Shown piece by piece: positions 11,790 to 24,869 of a stretch of 64,000 nt of DNA. Made by a program: the position numbers and the translations under genes. How positions within the stretch are numbered: position 1 is the stretch's first letter; each line of letters starts with the position of its first letter. The stretch is from Notolepis coatsorum (taxonomy: Eukaryota > Chordata > Actinopteri > Aulopiformes > Paralepididae), in NCBI GenBank assembly GCA_963971535.1, contig OZ020594.1, positions 114,472,418 through 114,536,417 on the forward strand, written 5' to 3'. Under the pieces are notes generated by a model, which saw only the letters and a program-made list of their open reading frames with translations, did not search any database and had not been told where the DNA came from.

Positions 11790-12215
11790 GGGCAGCACGG
11801 TGGTGTAGTGGTTAACACTGTCGCCTCACAGCTAGAAGGTCCTGGGTTCGATTCCCACTTGGGGACCAGGTTGCCGCGTTGCCAGGTACCCAGGTGGGGT
11901 ATCTCCCGGGCCTTTCTGTGTGGAATTTGCATGTTCTGCCCGTACTCGCAAGGGTTTCCCCTCCAGATAAGATAAACCCAAAGGAAAAACATGCAGAACA
12001 GATCGCTAACGCTGTCGCGTCCCTGACGAAGATGGACAGGAGCACTTGGATTGGTCCCCGGGCGCGGCCCACGCCACAGCCCATGTCTGCTCCCGGCTGC
12101 CCTTGGGGGGGGGGAAGGACGACGGGATGGGAAAAGTGCAGAGAGACATTTCATCAGTGCATGTGTGAGTGTTCCTGTGTGTCGCCCATCTCGCATGTGT
12201 GTGTTCTTCTTCTAA
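11790..12215 (+). mobile_element. tRNA-derived SINE-like repeat
   Basis: The 5' part GGCAGCACGGTGGTGTAGTG and the following GTTAACACTGTCGCCTCACAG resemble a tRNA head with an A box, and GGTTCGATTCCC at about 11845 is a B box. The body (TTTGCATGTTCTGCCCGT and on) matches the common fish repeat of this type. It splits the 38-bp array. The ORFs over it are not genes. Confidence 0.7.
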
Positions 12216-12298
12216 AAAAGTACATGGGGTTTCTATTTAATATACTGCAAACTGTGTTTGGGGACCTGTTCTCTTTATTCTTTAAGTCTACTCTCAGC

Positions 12299-13737
12299 TT
12301 AAACGGAACAACTAAATGGTTTCTTTCCTGTATGAGTTCTAGTGTGTTTCTTCATATTTCCTTTATCATTGAACCCTTTTCCACAAACTGAACAGCTAAA
12401 TGGTTTCTCTCCAGTATGTGTTCTCATGTGTGTCTTCAGACTTGTTTGCTGACTGAACCGTTTCCCACAAACTGAACAAACAAAAGGTTTCTCTCCAGTA
12501 TGAGTTATCATGTGTCTCTTCAGATCTGTTTGCTGACTGAACCCTTTCCCACAAACTGAACAAACAAAAGGTTTCTCTCCAGTATGAGTTCTCATGTGTG
12601 TCTTCAGATGTCCTTTATCATTGAACCGTTTCCCACAAACTGAACAAACAAAAGGTTTCTCTCCAGTATGTGTTCTCAGGTGTGTTTTCAGATCTCCCTT
12701 CATACTGAACCCTTTCCCACAAACTGAACAAACAAAAGGTTTCTCTCCAGTATGTGTTCTATGTGTCTTCTTTTGTTTTACTGCCATCAAACCTGGACCT
12801 CCACACTCCTTCCATTCATCACAGTCATCAGTCTCAGCTCCAGAACTGTCATCATCACCGTCATCAGTCTCAGTTCCAGAACTGTCATCATCATCACCAT
12901 CATCAGTCTCAGTTAGAGAACGGTCATCATCACTGTCATCAGTCTCAGTTAGAGAACAGTCTGAAGAGAGAGGCTGGCTATCTCTAGTTGGTTCTAAATC
13001 ACCAGCTGGATCTAAGTTACTGGTTAGTTCTGCTACTCCACAGTCCTCTCCTTCAGGTTCTGTTTTCATGTGTTCAGTTGAGGTGCTGGGTAAAGAGTAT
13101 GCTTCTCTGTTTTTCTCCCTTTGGGTTTGAAGAGGCTGGAAGGACAGAGCGTTCTCTTGACCATCTTCACATTTCACTGGGTCTACTGTGATCTTGGAGA
13201 GATCAGCTTCTTCCAGCCCTTGATCTAGTTCATCTTTAATCTGCTCTGGGTCCCGGTTTTGGTTGAGTTGTGAGGACAGAGTGTTCTCACCTTCATTTTT
13301 TCACATTTCATAGGTTGTAAGGTCATCTTGGAGCCATCAGCCTCCTCTAGATCTTGACACAGTTCCTCCTGTTCCTCTTTAATCTGGAGGGGCTCTGTGT
13401 CCTGGATTTGGCTGAGCTGTGAGGACTGAGGTTTCTCTTCATCATGTTCACTCTTCACAGAGACAGGAAGCTCCTCTCCCTCCTGACTGATCCAGAGTTC
13501 CTCCTGTTCCTCTTTAATCTGGAGGGGCTCTGTGTCCTGGGTTTGGCTGAGCTGTGAGGACTGAGGTTTCTCTTCATCATGTTCACTCTTCACAGAGACA
13601 GGAAGCTCCTCTCCCTCCTGACTGATCCAGAGTTCCTCCTGTTCCTCTTTCATCTGTAGGAGCTCTGGCTCCTCCTGGACCAGACTGGGGCTCCTCTCCT
13701 GCTGCTCAGGGGGAACCTCCTCTTCACAGACAGGGAG
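12299..13737 (-). pseudogene. C2H2 zinc-finger gene, main exon, frameshifted and ending mid-finger
   Basis: Acceptor AG lies at 13738-13739 (minus), and the exon then encodes an acidic region with repeated IKEEQEELWISQEGEELPV modules typical of fish zinc-finger genes. The frame closes at 13225. A second frame covers 13177-12299. The shift maps to a T6 run at 13296-13301 (A6 on the coding strand): one more A would join both frames. The C-terminal part has an Asp-rich TETDDGDDD repeat and five complete C2H2 fingers (CSVCGK-x12-H-x3-H, HTGEKPF linkers). A sixth stops after CSV at TAA 12299-12301. Fingers of this kind bind DNA in the nucleus. No N-terminal exon is seen upstream to 14230. It could be a decayed paralogue, or the A-run could be an assembly error. 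Confidence 0.8.
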
Positions 13738-14230
13738 CTATGGGGGGTCTGGAGGGAGGAATAATAATAATAATAATAATATGAATAACAAACAAAGATG
13801 CAGTAGATAACTCTGCAACTGAAAGTAGAAACACAATCGATCAATTATTGTTTGGCTACAAAACCAGAAAATCTCAATCATGCCTCATCACGCTGTCAAT
13901 CACAACTTGGAGGTTGATCAGATGTTGTCAGGAGGTGAAAATGTAAACAAACAGAGTGAGACTTGAGGTTCTCCAAACTAAACAAGGTAACTATGGATAG
14001 CTGAAATACTTATGGATTGTTAGCTTGACCAATTACCTTTTTTACTTGAGTTGGGGCAACTGTTGTATTCCTACACTGTTCACCGGATTTAGATGTAATT
14101 AAAGCTGGAAGTCTGCACTTGAAGCACACCTGTATTTCATTTCAAGTCCATTATGGTGTTGTACAGAGCCAGAATTAGTAAAATTGTGTCAATGTCCAAA
14201 TAATTATGGACCGACTATGTTAAGTCAGAA
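13738..14230. other. No gene recognised; short ATT microsatellite
   Basis: An AAT/ATT run lies at about 13762-13782, in the presumed intron of the zinc-finger gene. The rest holds nothing I can identify. Confidence 0.4.
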
Positions 14231-14231
14231 T

Positions 14232-14441
14232 ATAAGCCCCAGGGGTGAATGGAGTCCCCCACCGGGTTTATAAAAGTGCACCTGATGTACTCAGATTCTT
14301 GTGGAGGTTATTGAGAGTAGTATGGGATAAACAGGTTATACCAAAAGCTTGGGTTAGAGCAGAAGGAATCCTAATCCCCATGGAGAAAGAGTCCTCACTG
14401 TTAAACCAGTTTCTGACTATATCCCTCCTGAATGTAGAAGG
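14232..14441 (+). mobile_element. LINE reverse-transcriptase fragment, truncated by hAT
   Basis: The plus frame encodes a short piece of a non-LTR RT finger region: GVPHRVYKSAP, LRVVWDKQVIPKAWVRAEG, ILIPMEKESS and ISLLNVEG. It is cut exactly where TAGGGCTGT begins at 14442. The wording differs from the L2 copies in this window, so it belongs to another LINE clade (I-like/Nimbus-like by memory, uncertain). Confidence 0.65.
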
Positions 14442-14644
14442 TAGGGCTGTCCCAGATTAAGGATTTGGATAGTCGACTATGATTAGCCAAAATTTGCCAT
14501 TAGTCGACTATTAGTCGACTAAAAAAAAGTATATTTTTTATTTTTGTATCATTCCATTTGGGCTGTGGGGGTGCTTAATGGCTGAAGGAGTCGACTGAAG
14601 GCTTCTTGTCCTCTGCAAAAGCATGCAATTGGTCCACTGATGGA
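14442..14644. mobile_element. hAT element left end (TAGGGCTGTCCC), host of a nested hAT
   Basis: It begins TAGGGCTGTCCCAGATTA, a typical hAT terminus, followed by repeated TAGTCGACTA motifs. It interrupts the LINE frame. Its right end was not identified; sequence after 15621 may continue it. The 8 bp before it are GTAGAAGG, and I did not find a matching duplication downstream. Confidence 0.55.
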
Positions 14645-15612
14645 TAGAGCTGCCGCGATTACCGCATTACCGCGGTATCGCTGTTACATCACGGCCACCG
14701 CAGAGTAGGCTGAATACCGCGTCACCGCTGTTTTTTATAATAATAATAATAAATTACCCTCCTCTCGTTGGGCTTGCGGCTCTGCAGATATACCCTACTC
14801 CTCCATCGAGGTTCCAAGCGACCCTATTGGGTACCATAAAAGTCACGTGAAACATTGCAGACCACTGATTGGTCAGAAGAGAGACGCGTCACACGTTTTT
14901 TACGTCCTGAATGTCAGCTCATCACAACACGGCTAATAACGTTAGCTTTAACTCTCCGCCGGAGTGGACTACCATCGCTCTTCAGGAGTACTAAACGAGA
15001 CATAATGATTTTACTGTCTGCAACGAATGTTATAATAAAAGCCCTTCGTTCTATACACTTGTCTGATTGAAAACTTTACTAACAGACCGCAGAATGGGAC
15101 AACTCAGCATGCTCTCAGCAAAGAAAGGAACTGAGATATAAATAGAGTATTGCTTGCCTTGATATGGTCCGGTAAATACGCTGATGTTATTGAACGTATA
15201 ACTATATAATGTTAATGCCACCAAACGAATGCCTTTATTATAAAGTAGTAACTTTATAGTAATAATAATAAGAAAGGGTCGGGGGGGTTAGGGGTAACCA
15301 CCCCTGCCCGCGACACCGAGTGAACTGCGCACGACCAGAGGGGAAACTTCGAATCCGTGTTTCACTTTCAATAACTAATGCGTGCTTGCCGAATCCCAAA
15401 CAATATTCATGCTGCAAAGTCATCCTCTAAAGATAGACATTTAGACTAGAGGCAGGCTATATGCTATAAAGAGTAGACTACTACTAAAAAAAAAAATGCA
15501 TTCAAACTTTTTTTTTTTTAATTTTTTGTGTGCGTGCGGTAATAACCGCGGCGGTAGGAAATATTTTGCAAATGTGTGCGGTAAGGAAAACATCAATACC
15601 GCGGCAGCTCTA
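14645..15612. mobile_element. Non-autonomous hAT element with perfect 8-bp target duplication
   Basis: The terminal inverted repeats TAGAGCTGCCGCG and CGCGGCAGCTCTA are exact, and CTGATGGA flanks both sides (14637-14644 and 15613-15620). Length is 968 bp. Inside are CCGCGGTAT / ATACCGCGG-type motifs near both ends and no transposase frame. Eight-bp duplications with this terminus define hAT. Confidence 0.88.
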
Positions 15613-15620
15613 CTGATGGA

Positions 15621-16261
15621 TACATCTTGATATTTGTCTAGTCTAGTGTGTTCATTAGATGGGTGAAATCCTCTTTCAGTGCCTCTGTGCCTGTTTTCTT
15701 AGGCAGTTAGCCTCTGGTATGCGTGCCATTAGCGTTAGCCACGCTTCTAGGCCTCTTTTCTTTTCGAAAGAATGATTAAAAAAAAATATATTTGCTTTTC
15801 TTCTCTGTTGTTGCTGTTTCATGTGTAATATTGTAGGAATTGTACTTTTGACATAGGATAACAGGGAGGTGAGGCGTGTGAATATCATGGAAAAGTGGGA
15901 GCTGGCATGGGGGGGGGGGGGGGGTTCTGGGAGGCTGGAACTAACCGCTGAGCCCGAGGTCGTGGGCCTAACTTGAAGAAACACCAGTGAAGGGAGGCGC
16001 TCACTTGATAACCCTGGTTATATGCTGACTCCTGTTGCTTTTTATTTATCTGCATGGTGGATTGTGATGGCCATTGGGTTTCTTCATTGAGCGTGGGTGT
16101 AATATAAATAATGTGTAAGAGTCAATTCACTGGTAAAGTGCCATATGTTATATTGTATGTATTTGTTTGGATTTCTGCCTATGCATTGTGCCTGCCAAGT
16201 TGGGTTCATGGCAGCAGTTCCCTTTGGTCACCAGTAGGTGGCTTACCTGGCTGCGTCTAGT
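15621..16261. other. Unassigned sequence after the nested hAT
   Basis: It contains a poly-A/T pair near 15487-15525 just before (inside the hAT) and a G17 run at about 15910. It may hold the remainder of the outer hAT and LINE 3' sequence. No gene seen. Confidence 0.35.
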
Positions 16262-16664
16262 TTTTTACCAACGGATTTCCAGTTCCGCGTTCGCGTTCTG
16301 CGATCTGATTGGCCACTGACGTTTCTGGTGCGATCTGATTGGCCACTGACGTTTCTGGTCATGTGACATGTGCGCCCAATCGCGTGACGCCTGTTTCTGC
16401 GCCCATTTCCGCCTTGAACAGCCTGCAAACTACCTAACGCCTAGTTTATCACTGGTTAAGCTTAGGCGACTCTTTCGAAGTTGGTTAAGGTTAGAGTTTG
16501 GAATCAGGGCTGGTGTTCTATCGCCCTGCTCTAAGACAAACTCCTTAACCAACTTCGAAAGAGTGCCTAAGCTTAACCGGTGATAGAAACAGGCGTCACA
16601 CGACCAGAAAGGTCAGTGGCCAATCAGATCGCAGAACGCGGAACTGGAAATCCGTTGGTAAAAG
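16262..16664. mobile_element. Foldback element with GGTTAAGGTTAG core
   Basis: The arms begin ACCAACGGATTTCCAGTTCC and end GGAACTGGAAATCCGTTGGT. Inside, GCGATCTGATTGGCCACTGA (twice on the left) pairs with TCAGTGGCCAATCAGATCGC. The centre holds TTCGAAGTTGGTTAAGGTTA and AGACAAACTCC, shared with the foldback at 39935-40603. No clear target duplication is seen here. Confidence 0.7.
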
Positions 16665-17042
16665 TAATCAGGCTACCTGGCTACTTAAAGTGTGATGGGA
16701 CTGATGACATGCAGGTGTGTTAGTAATCAGGCTACCTGGCTACTTACAGTGTAAAGGGACTGATGACATGCAGGTGTGTTAGTAATCAGGCTACCTGGCT
16801 ACTTAAAGTGTGATGGGACTGATGACATGCAGGTGTGTTTGTAATCAGGCTACCTGGCTACTTAAAGTGTGATGGGACTGATGACATGCAGGTGTGTTAG
16901 TAATCAGGCTACCTGGCTACTTAAAGTGTGATGGGACTGATGACATGCAGGTGTGTTTGTAATCAGGCTACCTGGCTACTTAAAGTGTGATGGGACTGAT
17001 GACATGCAGGTGTGTTAGTAATCAGGCTACCTGGCTACTTAA

Positions 17043-18154
<1,112 letters not shown>

Positions 18155-18430
18155 TTAAAGTGTGATGGGACTGATGACATGCAGGTGTGTTAGTAATCAG
18201 GCCACCTGGCTACTTAAAGTGTAATGGGACTGATGACATGCAGGTGTGTTAGTAATCAGGCTACCTGGCTACTTAAAGTGTGATGGGACTGATGACATGC
18301 AGGTGTGTTAGTAATCAGGCTACCTGGCTACTTACAGTGTGATGGGACTGATGACATGCAGGTGTGTTAGTAATCAGGCTACCTGGCTACTTACAGTGTG
18401 ATGGGACTGATGACATGCAGGTGTGTTAGT

Positions 18431-18955
18431 AACCGGTAAGAGTTTACAGTTTTGACCGTCGCTTGCGACGTTGTTTTGTTTAGCGTTTGTTGTGCAAGGT
18501 AGTACCGTTTAATTTATGTTACATGCAATTGTGCATTTGTTAATTGTATGGTGTAAATAAATACTCTGTTGAGTATTATCGTAACGGACCTTGTGGACAT
18601 TCTGTCTTTGATCTGATGAGGAGCCACAGACACGTCAATTACGTTCTAGCCGGTTCTCAGCCACCTCACTGGCTTGTAGGTTTATTGTTTTTTATTCACT
18701 AGTTAATTCAAGCCTTTATATAATGTTTAGAGATTAAAGTCAACATTTATAAAGTCAGAATAAAGTCAAAATCTTTAGATTAATCTCTTAAACCCTAGCC
18801 ATATTTTCAGAAGATTCACTTAAAAGTAAACAGCCAAGTAAATGGAGGATTGCTCCACTTCTACAAGGTCCATTTGCATGTTCATGGTATCTAGGGACAT
18901 GTATAATAATAAAAATAATAATAAATTGGATTTTAAGAGAGAAGCACCTTTCTCA
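18431..18955. repeat. Older dispersed repeat, left part, interrupted by Harbinger
   Basis: 18700-18900 includes GATTGCTCCACTTCTACAAG, TCCATTTGCATGTTC and TGGTATCTAGGGAC. The same blocks occur on the opposite strand at 31230-31350. Its continuation after the Harbinger element is at about 25320-25375 (TCAGTGTCAGATTTAG). Confidence 0.55.
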
Positions 18956-19285
18956 GGGTGTTTTCACACCTGTAGTTCGTTTGCTTTGTTCCGATTCAGG
19001 GGACTATTATGATACAATTGTTGCACTTGATCTAGTTCGTTTGTGTTCACACGGCTGTGTTAACAGCTAACCTCGTTCCCAGCTTTATCTCGAGAGAGCG
19101 GACCAAAACAAACGCACGCGCGAGCAGACAGCCACTCATTGGTCAGATTTTGGGGGGTGTCCCCCCCCCCCCCCTAACCCTGAATCCTCGAGCCTGACTT
19201 TACCGCAGGCATTTTTTACAGTTGAGTCTTCGCTTGGATTTTTCTTAACTCGAAGATACAGAATACACTAATCAGATCATCGAAA

Positions 19286-21369
19286 ATGGAGCATCAGCAG
19301 CGTGTTTGGGTGCTTGTTTTTATTGGCATTCTCTGGATGATATACTACTGTTCAGTCTGTGAAGAAAACATTCAATTTCAGCGAGCATCAAGGCTACGAC
19401 TAGAAAATAATGTAATGATGCATATGATAAGAAGACGTGCTACCTCACGTCGACGCCGTAGAAGACGCGCTCTGATGGACGCATACGACCTATTCAACCA
19501 ACGATTTCTCTTCCAAAGACGCATCACCAGGTAAGCTATTTTTCATAAGCCATCGGACAATTCCAAATAAGTTATAACGTTAGCCTAACGTTAGCATATG
19601 TGTGTGTCTTCCTTTGATCATGTCGTGTTAATATTTGTTGACGTCATACATCAACTCAGCTGTATTTGGCGATGTAATTGGGGACATGCAGCAAACATAG
19701 GCGTACTGTATTGTACCCATTCTGCAATCTAATAAAGTTTTCAATCAATCAATCAGTTGCCCCCCAACTCCCTGCTATATAAATAAACGTACAGTGCCTG
19801 CTTAGCCTAACCCCATCTTCACTTTTCATGAAGTATTGATTGAAAACTTTATTAACAGATTGCAGAATGGGTACAATACAGTACAGCTCAATACACACAA
19901 TTGTTAAGGGGATGCAGACCAGAGAAAGACTTTTGTCTTGTTTACATCAGGGTCCCCCATTTTCAATTCATCATAACATGACATACAGATACAGTACTGC
20001 TACATCTATACATTTATGACATACCAGATTTACAAATACAGTACTGTTTGTGATACAAGGAGTATAAAAAAGAGGTAGACGTAGAAACTGTACATTGGAG
20101 GAGGTTGGGTAGGTGGGGTGGGGGACTGTACATTGGAGGAATACAACCAATTTTTTTGTCAAATTGGTTGTATTTGAATGGTGGGTAGTAAGTTCAATAG
20201 GTTATGCTTACCTGCCATGTTGTTGACCTGATCTGTATTTGCTGGTTGTAAACCATAATGTTAATGACGCATTGGAATAACATTTTCTATCTCTCTGCCT
20301 TTACTGCAGGGGCATATGGGTATATCCACGTACCCATGCTTGGTGGCCACACATCTACAGTACTTGGACTGACCACGAATGGCTGCTAAACTTCAGGATG
20401 CGAAGAGGGACTTTCATACACTTGTGTGATACACTCCGGCCCTGGTTGACCCGTCACACCACCAGATTTAGAAAGCCAGTTCCTGTAGAGGTTCGAGTGG
20501 CAATCTGTGTCTGGAGATTGGCAACAAACCTTGAATACCGCTCTCTTTCTCATTTGTTTGGCGTTGGCTTGTCCACATGCTGTGTTATAACTCAGCAAGT
20601 TGTCACTGCCATAAATGTTATAATGAAGCCACAGTATATAAAAACACCCTCTGCTGCCCAGTTCAGATCAATAGCACAAGGCTTTCGTGATAAATGGAGA
20701 TTTCCCCAAGTAGCTGGTGCTATTGATGGAACCCATATTAACATCAGAGCTCCACCTGACACTCCGGCGGATTACTTCAATAGAAAAGGCCATTATTCCA
20801 TTATTTTACAGGGTGTGGTGGACAACAAGCTCAAGTTTTGGGACATAAATGTTGGGCGGCCAGGTAGGATACACGATGCCCGTGTTTTCGCCCTGTCGAG
20901 ACTGTATGAGCGTGGTGACAGAGGCACACTAGTAACAAGAGTGACTGAAGCATTTGAGGGAGTTGATGTGCCACTTGTCATTTTAGGTGATTCGGCCTAC
21001 CCTCTGCTGTCTTGGGTTATGAAACCTTACCGTGAGGGTAGAGGAGTAACACCAGAACAGATAGGTTTCAACCATCGCCTTAGTCAAGCATGCATGACTG
21101 TAGAGCGTGCCTTTGGGCGTCTCAAAGGCCGCTGGAGATGTCTCCTAAAGTGTAATGATGCCCACATTACCCTGGTCAGCCAAATCGTCGCAGCATGTTG
21201 TGTACTACACAACTTCTGTGAAGTTAACAATGAACAGTTCCTTGATGGAGACAATGTAGTGAGAGAGGAGGATGAGGACGAAGAAGATGTGAGACAAGGC
21301 CATCAGCAGGACAACGGAAGGGCAAATGAAATTAGAAATGCACTTTGCAGATATTTTTCTAGAATGTAA
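19286..21369 (+). CDS. Harbinger transposase (HARBI1-like DDE nuclease), two exons
   Basis: Exon 1 is 19286-19530 (ATG, basic RRRATSRRRRRRRA segment, donor AG|GTAAGC). Exon 2 is 20310-21369 (acceptor CTGCAG, stop TAA). Phases match, AG plus G giving Arg, so the product is about 434 residues. The catalytic triad is visible: Asp in VAGAIDGTHI, Asp in LGDSAYPLL, Glu in TVERAFGRLKGRW, with the helix CCVLHNFCE after it and an acidic tail. This enzyme cuts and pastes Harbinger ends in the nucleus with the Myb-like partner. No stop or frameshift is seen. The intron contains a short inverted pair (TTTTCAATCAATCAATC near 19740 and TTGATTGAAAACTTTATTAA near 19840). Confidence 0.9.
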
Positions 21370-21749
21370 CGTCAGGATTCCTGTAACTTCAAATCAAATC
21401 CTCCAGATTAATACCTAGCCCTTGGTTGTGTGTCATTCTTTTCTCTCTATTGCTGGCAGGGTTGTAAAAAGGATTACGTTTATTGTTCAGTCAGGGTTGT
21501 GAAAATAAAAGTTACTGGAGGCAAGCTGTTTGTTGTAATGTTATGTCATTTTATAAAAGGTTTAACAATTAAAAAATACAATGTTACTTTAACAAGATAA
21601 ATTGTTAACAGTGTTTATACAATTGTAAACTATTTTCTTATAAAATGCAAAATAAAGTGAAATTTTTCTTTGAAAAGCCTTTCTCTTCAATTACCAGAAC
21701 AATCCCAACAATCTTAACAGGGTTCAGGCAGGTTCTCAACTCTACAGAC

Positions 21750-22440
21750 ATCAAGGGATTCATTTGCCATTTCACCAGGTAAATAATAATTTGTTCTTAC
21801 TTGTTTGCCTGGGTAAATAAAGGTTAAATAAATGTAAAAAAAAAAAAAAAAAATCAGATAATATCGGACATCCCTAGTCTGAACAATTTAAATTCTGAAC
21901 TAATATGCACTACTCAATTCTACAAGTGACAGAATTGCTGAACTGTGCTGTTAACGTCATGTAATACAGACGAGACATCAAGGGATTCATTTGCCATTTC
22001 ACCAGGTAAATAATAATTTGTTCTTACTTGCTTGCCTGGGTAAATAAAGGTTAAATAAATGTAAAAAAAAAAAAAAAAATCAGATAATATCGGACATCCC
22101 TAGTCTGAACAATTTAAATTCTGAACTAATATGCACTACTCAATTCTACAAGTGACAGAATTGCTGAACTGTGCTGTTAACGTCATGTAATACAGACGAG
22201 ACATCAAGGGATTAATTTGCCATTTCACCAGGTAAATAATAATTTGTTCTTACTTGCTTGCCTGGGTAAATAAAGGTTAAATAAATGTAAAAAAAAAAAA
22301 ATATCAGATAATATCGGACATCCCTAGTCTGAACAATTTAAATTCTGAACTAATATGCACTACTCAATTCTACAAGTGACAGAATTGCTGAACTGTGCTG
22401 TTAACGTCATGTAATACAGACGAGACATCATGGGATTCAT
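21750..22440. repeat. About 228-bp tandem repeat, three copies, duplicating the end of the Myb gene
   Basis: Starts at about 21751, 21979 and 22206, each with GGATTMATTTGCCATTTCAC, CCTGGGTAAATAAAGG, a poly-A run, TCAGATAATATCGGACATCC and GAATTGCTGAACTGTGCTG. The coding copy of the start motif is at about 22432 (minus-strand exon 3). Each copy therefore carries the 3' end of the gene. Confidence 0.85.
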
Positions 22441-24869
22441 TTGCCATTTCACTAGGTTGGCTGACATGCTGGGGGATGGGCTGTGGAGGACGTGGTGGTA
22501 GAGGGTAGGGCATGTGCTGCTGTGGAGGCAGATACTGACGTGGAGGCAGATGTTGCTGTGGAAGCAGATACTGACGTGGAGGCAGGTGCTGCTGTGGAGG
22601 CAGGTGCTGCTGTGGAAGCAGATGCTGCTGTGGAGGCAGATGTTGCTGTGGAGGCAGATGTTGCTGTTGAGGTTGCGGACACATAGCACTGATGACCGTG
22701 CCCATCAGTTGCATGAACATCTGATGGTTCGTCTGTTGTTGGGCTTGCATGGCTTGGAATCGCCTCTCCTCAGCCTCCCGCTGTACTCTCAGCATGTTTT
22801 CCAGGGCAGCGGTGTCTTGGGCTTGGTGGGTTCGATCAGCTTCTTGCGTTAGCTCCAGATGCCTCCTCTGTTCAGCCTGATAATGCTGTAGCTCATCAGA
22901 CAGGCCAAATCTGGCTTTCCTCTTCCTTGCTTGAGACCCAGGAATGGCCAGTCGGCTTTCTCCATCTTGGCTCCTGCTTCCTGTTGCTGGTTCTTGTGTA
23001 TCAGCAGCACGGCCCTCTGTGTCAGCAGAGTTGGGAGTATCAGCCAGTGCAGTTGTTCCAGTATCAGCCACTGTCGAATCAAAGCAAGTAATTACTCACT
23101 GTAATATCTGAAATGCCAAACCTACATGGTAGCTAGCTAACTAGTAGTTTGCAAGAGAATGTAAACAAAAACATGTTCATGGTAAACAGGGTAAACAGCA
23201 ACGTTGGTCCAGTATCAGCCAGTCAATTAAAGCCAGTAATTACTCACTGTAATACAGGGGTTGCAGCGTTGTACACCGTTCAGCCAAATAAGTGCAGTAA
23301 TACAGCTACAAGACTATTCCGAGCTGATGTTGAGTAGGCCTATGATAGTCACACAGCTCCATGTGTTACAAGATTTTGCCATTGTTTACTATTAATTAAC
23401 CATGGGCTTAATGGGCTCATGGGAATTGACACGATAGTAGGCTATGTTGAAATAAGCATGTCTGTTTGGGTTACTCACCATTTCCATCATCCGATTCAGC
23501 ATCGGCAGAATAGCTGGTGTTGTTAGGAGTAACGTTAAAGCTGCCATCACAGGAAGACTCCACAATATCCACCGGCTCAACCACGGGTTTAGTCCCTATT
23601 AGGCTTGGGCGGTATGACGGTATTATGGTATACCGGGGTATTTCGAAATACCGATGGTATTGAAAATCAATACCGTCTAAACGGAGTTTTGTTGTAGTGC
23701 ACACACGCGCCAGCAGAGGGCGAGACTAGTCCTCACTAGTGGGGCGAGCCATGCAGAGCTGGTTGTCTCTACACACAGGAGGAGGAGGAGGGGAACCCCG
23801 CTTCAGTGAGTGAAATTAAATGAGACACGCTTACCGTTGCTGGTGCTGCGGGCTAACTGGCTATTCTGAGAGCTAACTGTAGTGTTGTGTATGATCACAA
23901 CGGTGTTCACGCTTTACGGTAATGTTGCGACAGTGCTGTGAAAATACCGTAAAGCGCTGTGACGATAGTGTGTGTTGTTGTGTGTAGGATGCTGCGGGCA
24001 AACTGCTACCATTCTGAGAGCTAACGTTAGCACTAGATGCTGCGGGCTAACTGCTACCATTCTGAGAGCTTAACGTTAGCACTAGATGCTGCGGGCTAAC
24101 TGCTACCATTCTGAGAGCTTAACGTTAGCACTAGATGCTGCGGGCTAACTGCTACCATTCTGAGAGCTTAACGTTAGCACTAGATGCTGCGGGAGGACTG
24201 CTACCATTCTGAGAGCTAACGTTAGCACTAGATGCTGCGGGCGAACTGCTACCATTCTGAGAGCTAACGTTAGCACTAGATGCTGCGGGCGAACTGCTAC
24301 CATTCTGAGAGCTTAACGTTAGCACTAGATGCTGCAGGCGAACTGCTACCATTCTGAGAGCTAACGTTAGCACTAGATGCTGCGGGCTAACTGCTACCAT
24401 TCTGAGAACTAACGTTAGCACTAGATGCTGCGGGCTAACTGCTACCATTCTGAGAGCTTAACGTTAGCACTAGATGCTGCGGGCTAACTGCTGCTACCAT
24501 TCTGAGAGCTAACGTTAGCACTAGATGCTGCGGGCTAACTGCTACCATTCTGAGAGCTAACGTTAGTACTCTCGTAGTAATTTTGTCCAACTCGTCAAAC
24601 CAGGGAAACGTGTCCCTTTCCTCCCTCGAACTTCCACTTCTACCAAGACGATCACGTAGTTTGACATATTGTTGGCGAAGTTTTTTGGCTTTCGCACGAC
24701 ACTGTTCAGCAGACCTTTCAAAGCCCCTTTCCCTCATTCGGTCACTAAACTTTCTGTACACTTCTGTGTTCTTGTGCGTGTTCTCCAGCATCTGACGAAT
24801 GTGGTCGTCTGCCCAAAAATCAACGAGGCATTGTACCTCATCGCTGCTCCACGTTGACCCACGATTCAT
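22370..24869 (-). CDS. Harbinger Myb/SANT-like DNA-binding protein, split by inserted repeats
   Basis: Minus-strand segments: 24869 to about 24567 (MNRGSTWSSDEVQCLVDFWA, a Trp-rich trihelix/Myb-like domain through WFDELDKI); about 23594-23482 (GTKPVVEP, acidic, donor G|GTGAGT); 23070-22370 (acceptor GACAG; basic ARKRKARFG, a long coiled coil, then a Gln/Pro/His-rich repeat of QQHLPP type). Between the first two, 23595-24566 is a MITE end (TAGGCTTGGGCGGTATGACG) plus a 49-bp minisatellite. No good donor follows LDKI, so this tract probably interrupts what was one exon. The last exon runs into a 228-bp tandem repeat. The protein normally guides the nuclease to the element ends and the nucleus. 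Confidence 0.72.
23595..24566. repeat. MITE end plus 49-bp minisatellite inside the Myb gene
   Basis: From 23600 a hAT-like terminus (TAGGCTTGGGCGGTATGACG) and GGTATACCGGGGTATT motifs are followed at 23980-24566 by about 12 copies of a unit with GCTACCATTCTGAGAGCTAA and CGTTAGCACTAGATGCTGCG. Minus-strand ORFs across the array are spurious. No matching 8-bp duplication was found. Confidence 0.7.

Noticed and set aside
24000-24566. Coding repeat in the Myb gene (repeated LALRMVAVSPQH)
   Set aside because: The repeat unit lies in a MITE-associated insertion, and the frame after LDKI has no family similarity.
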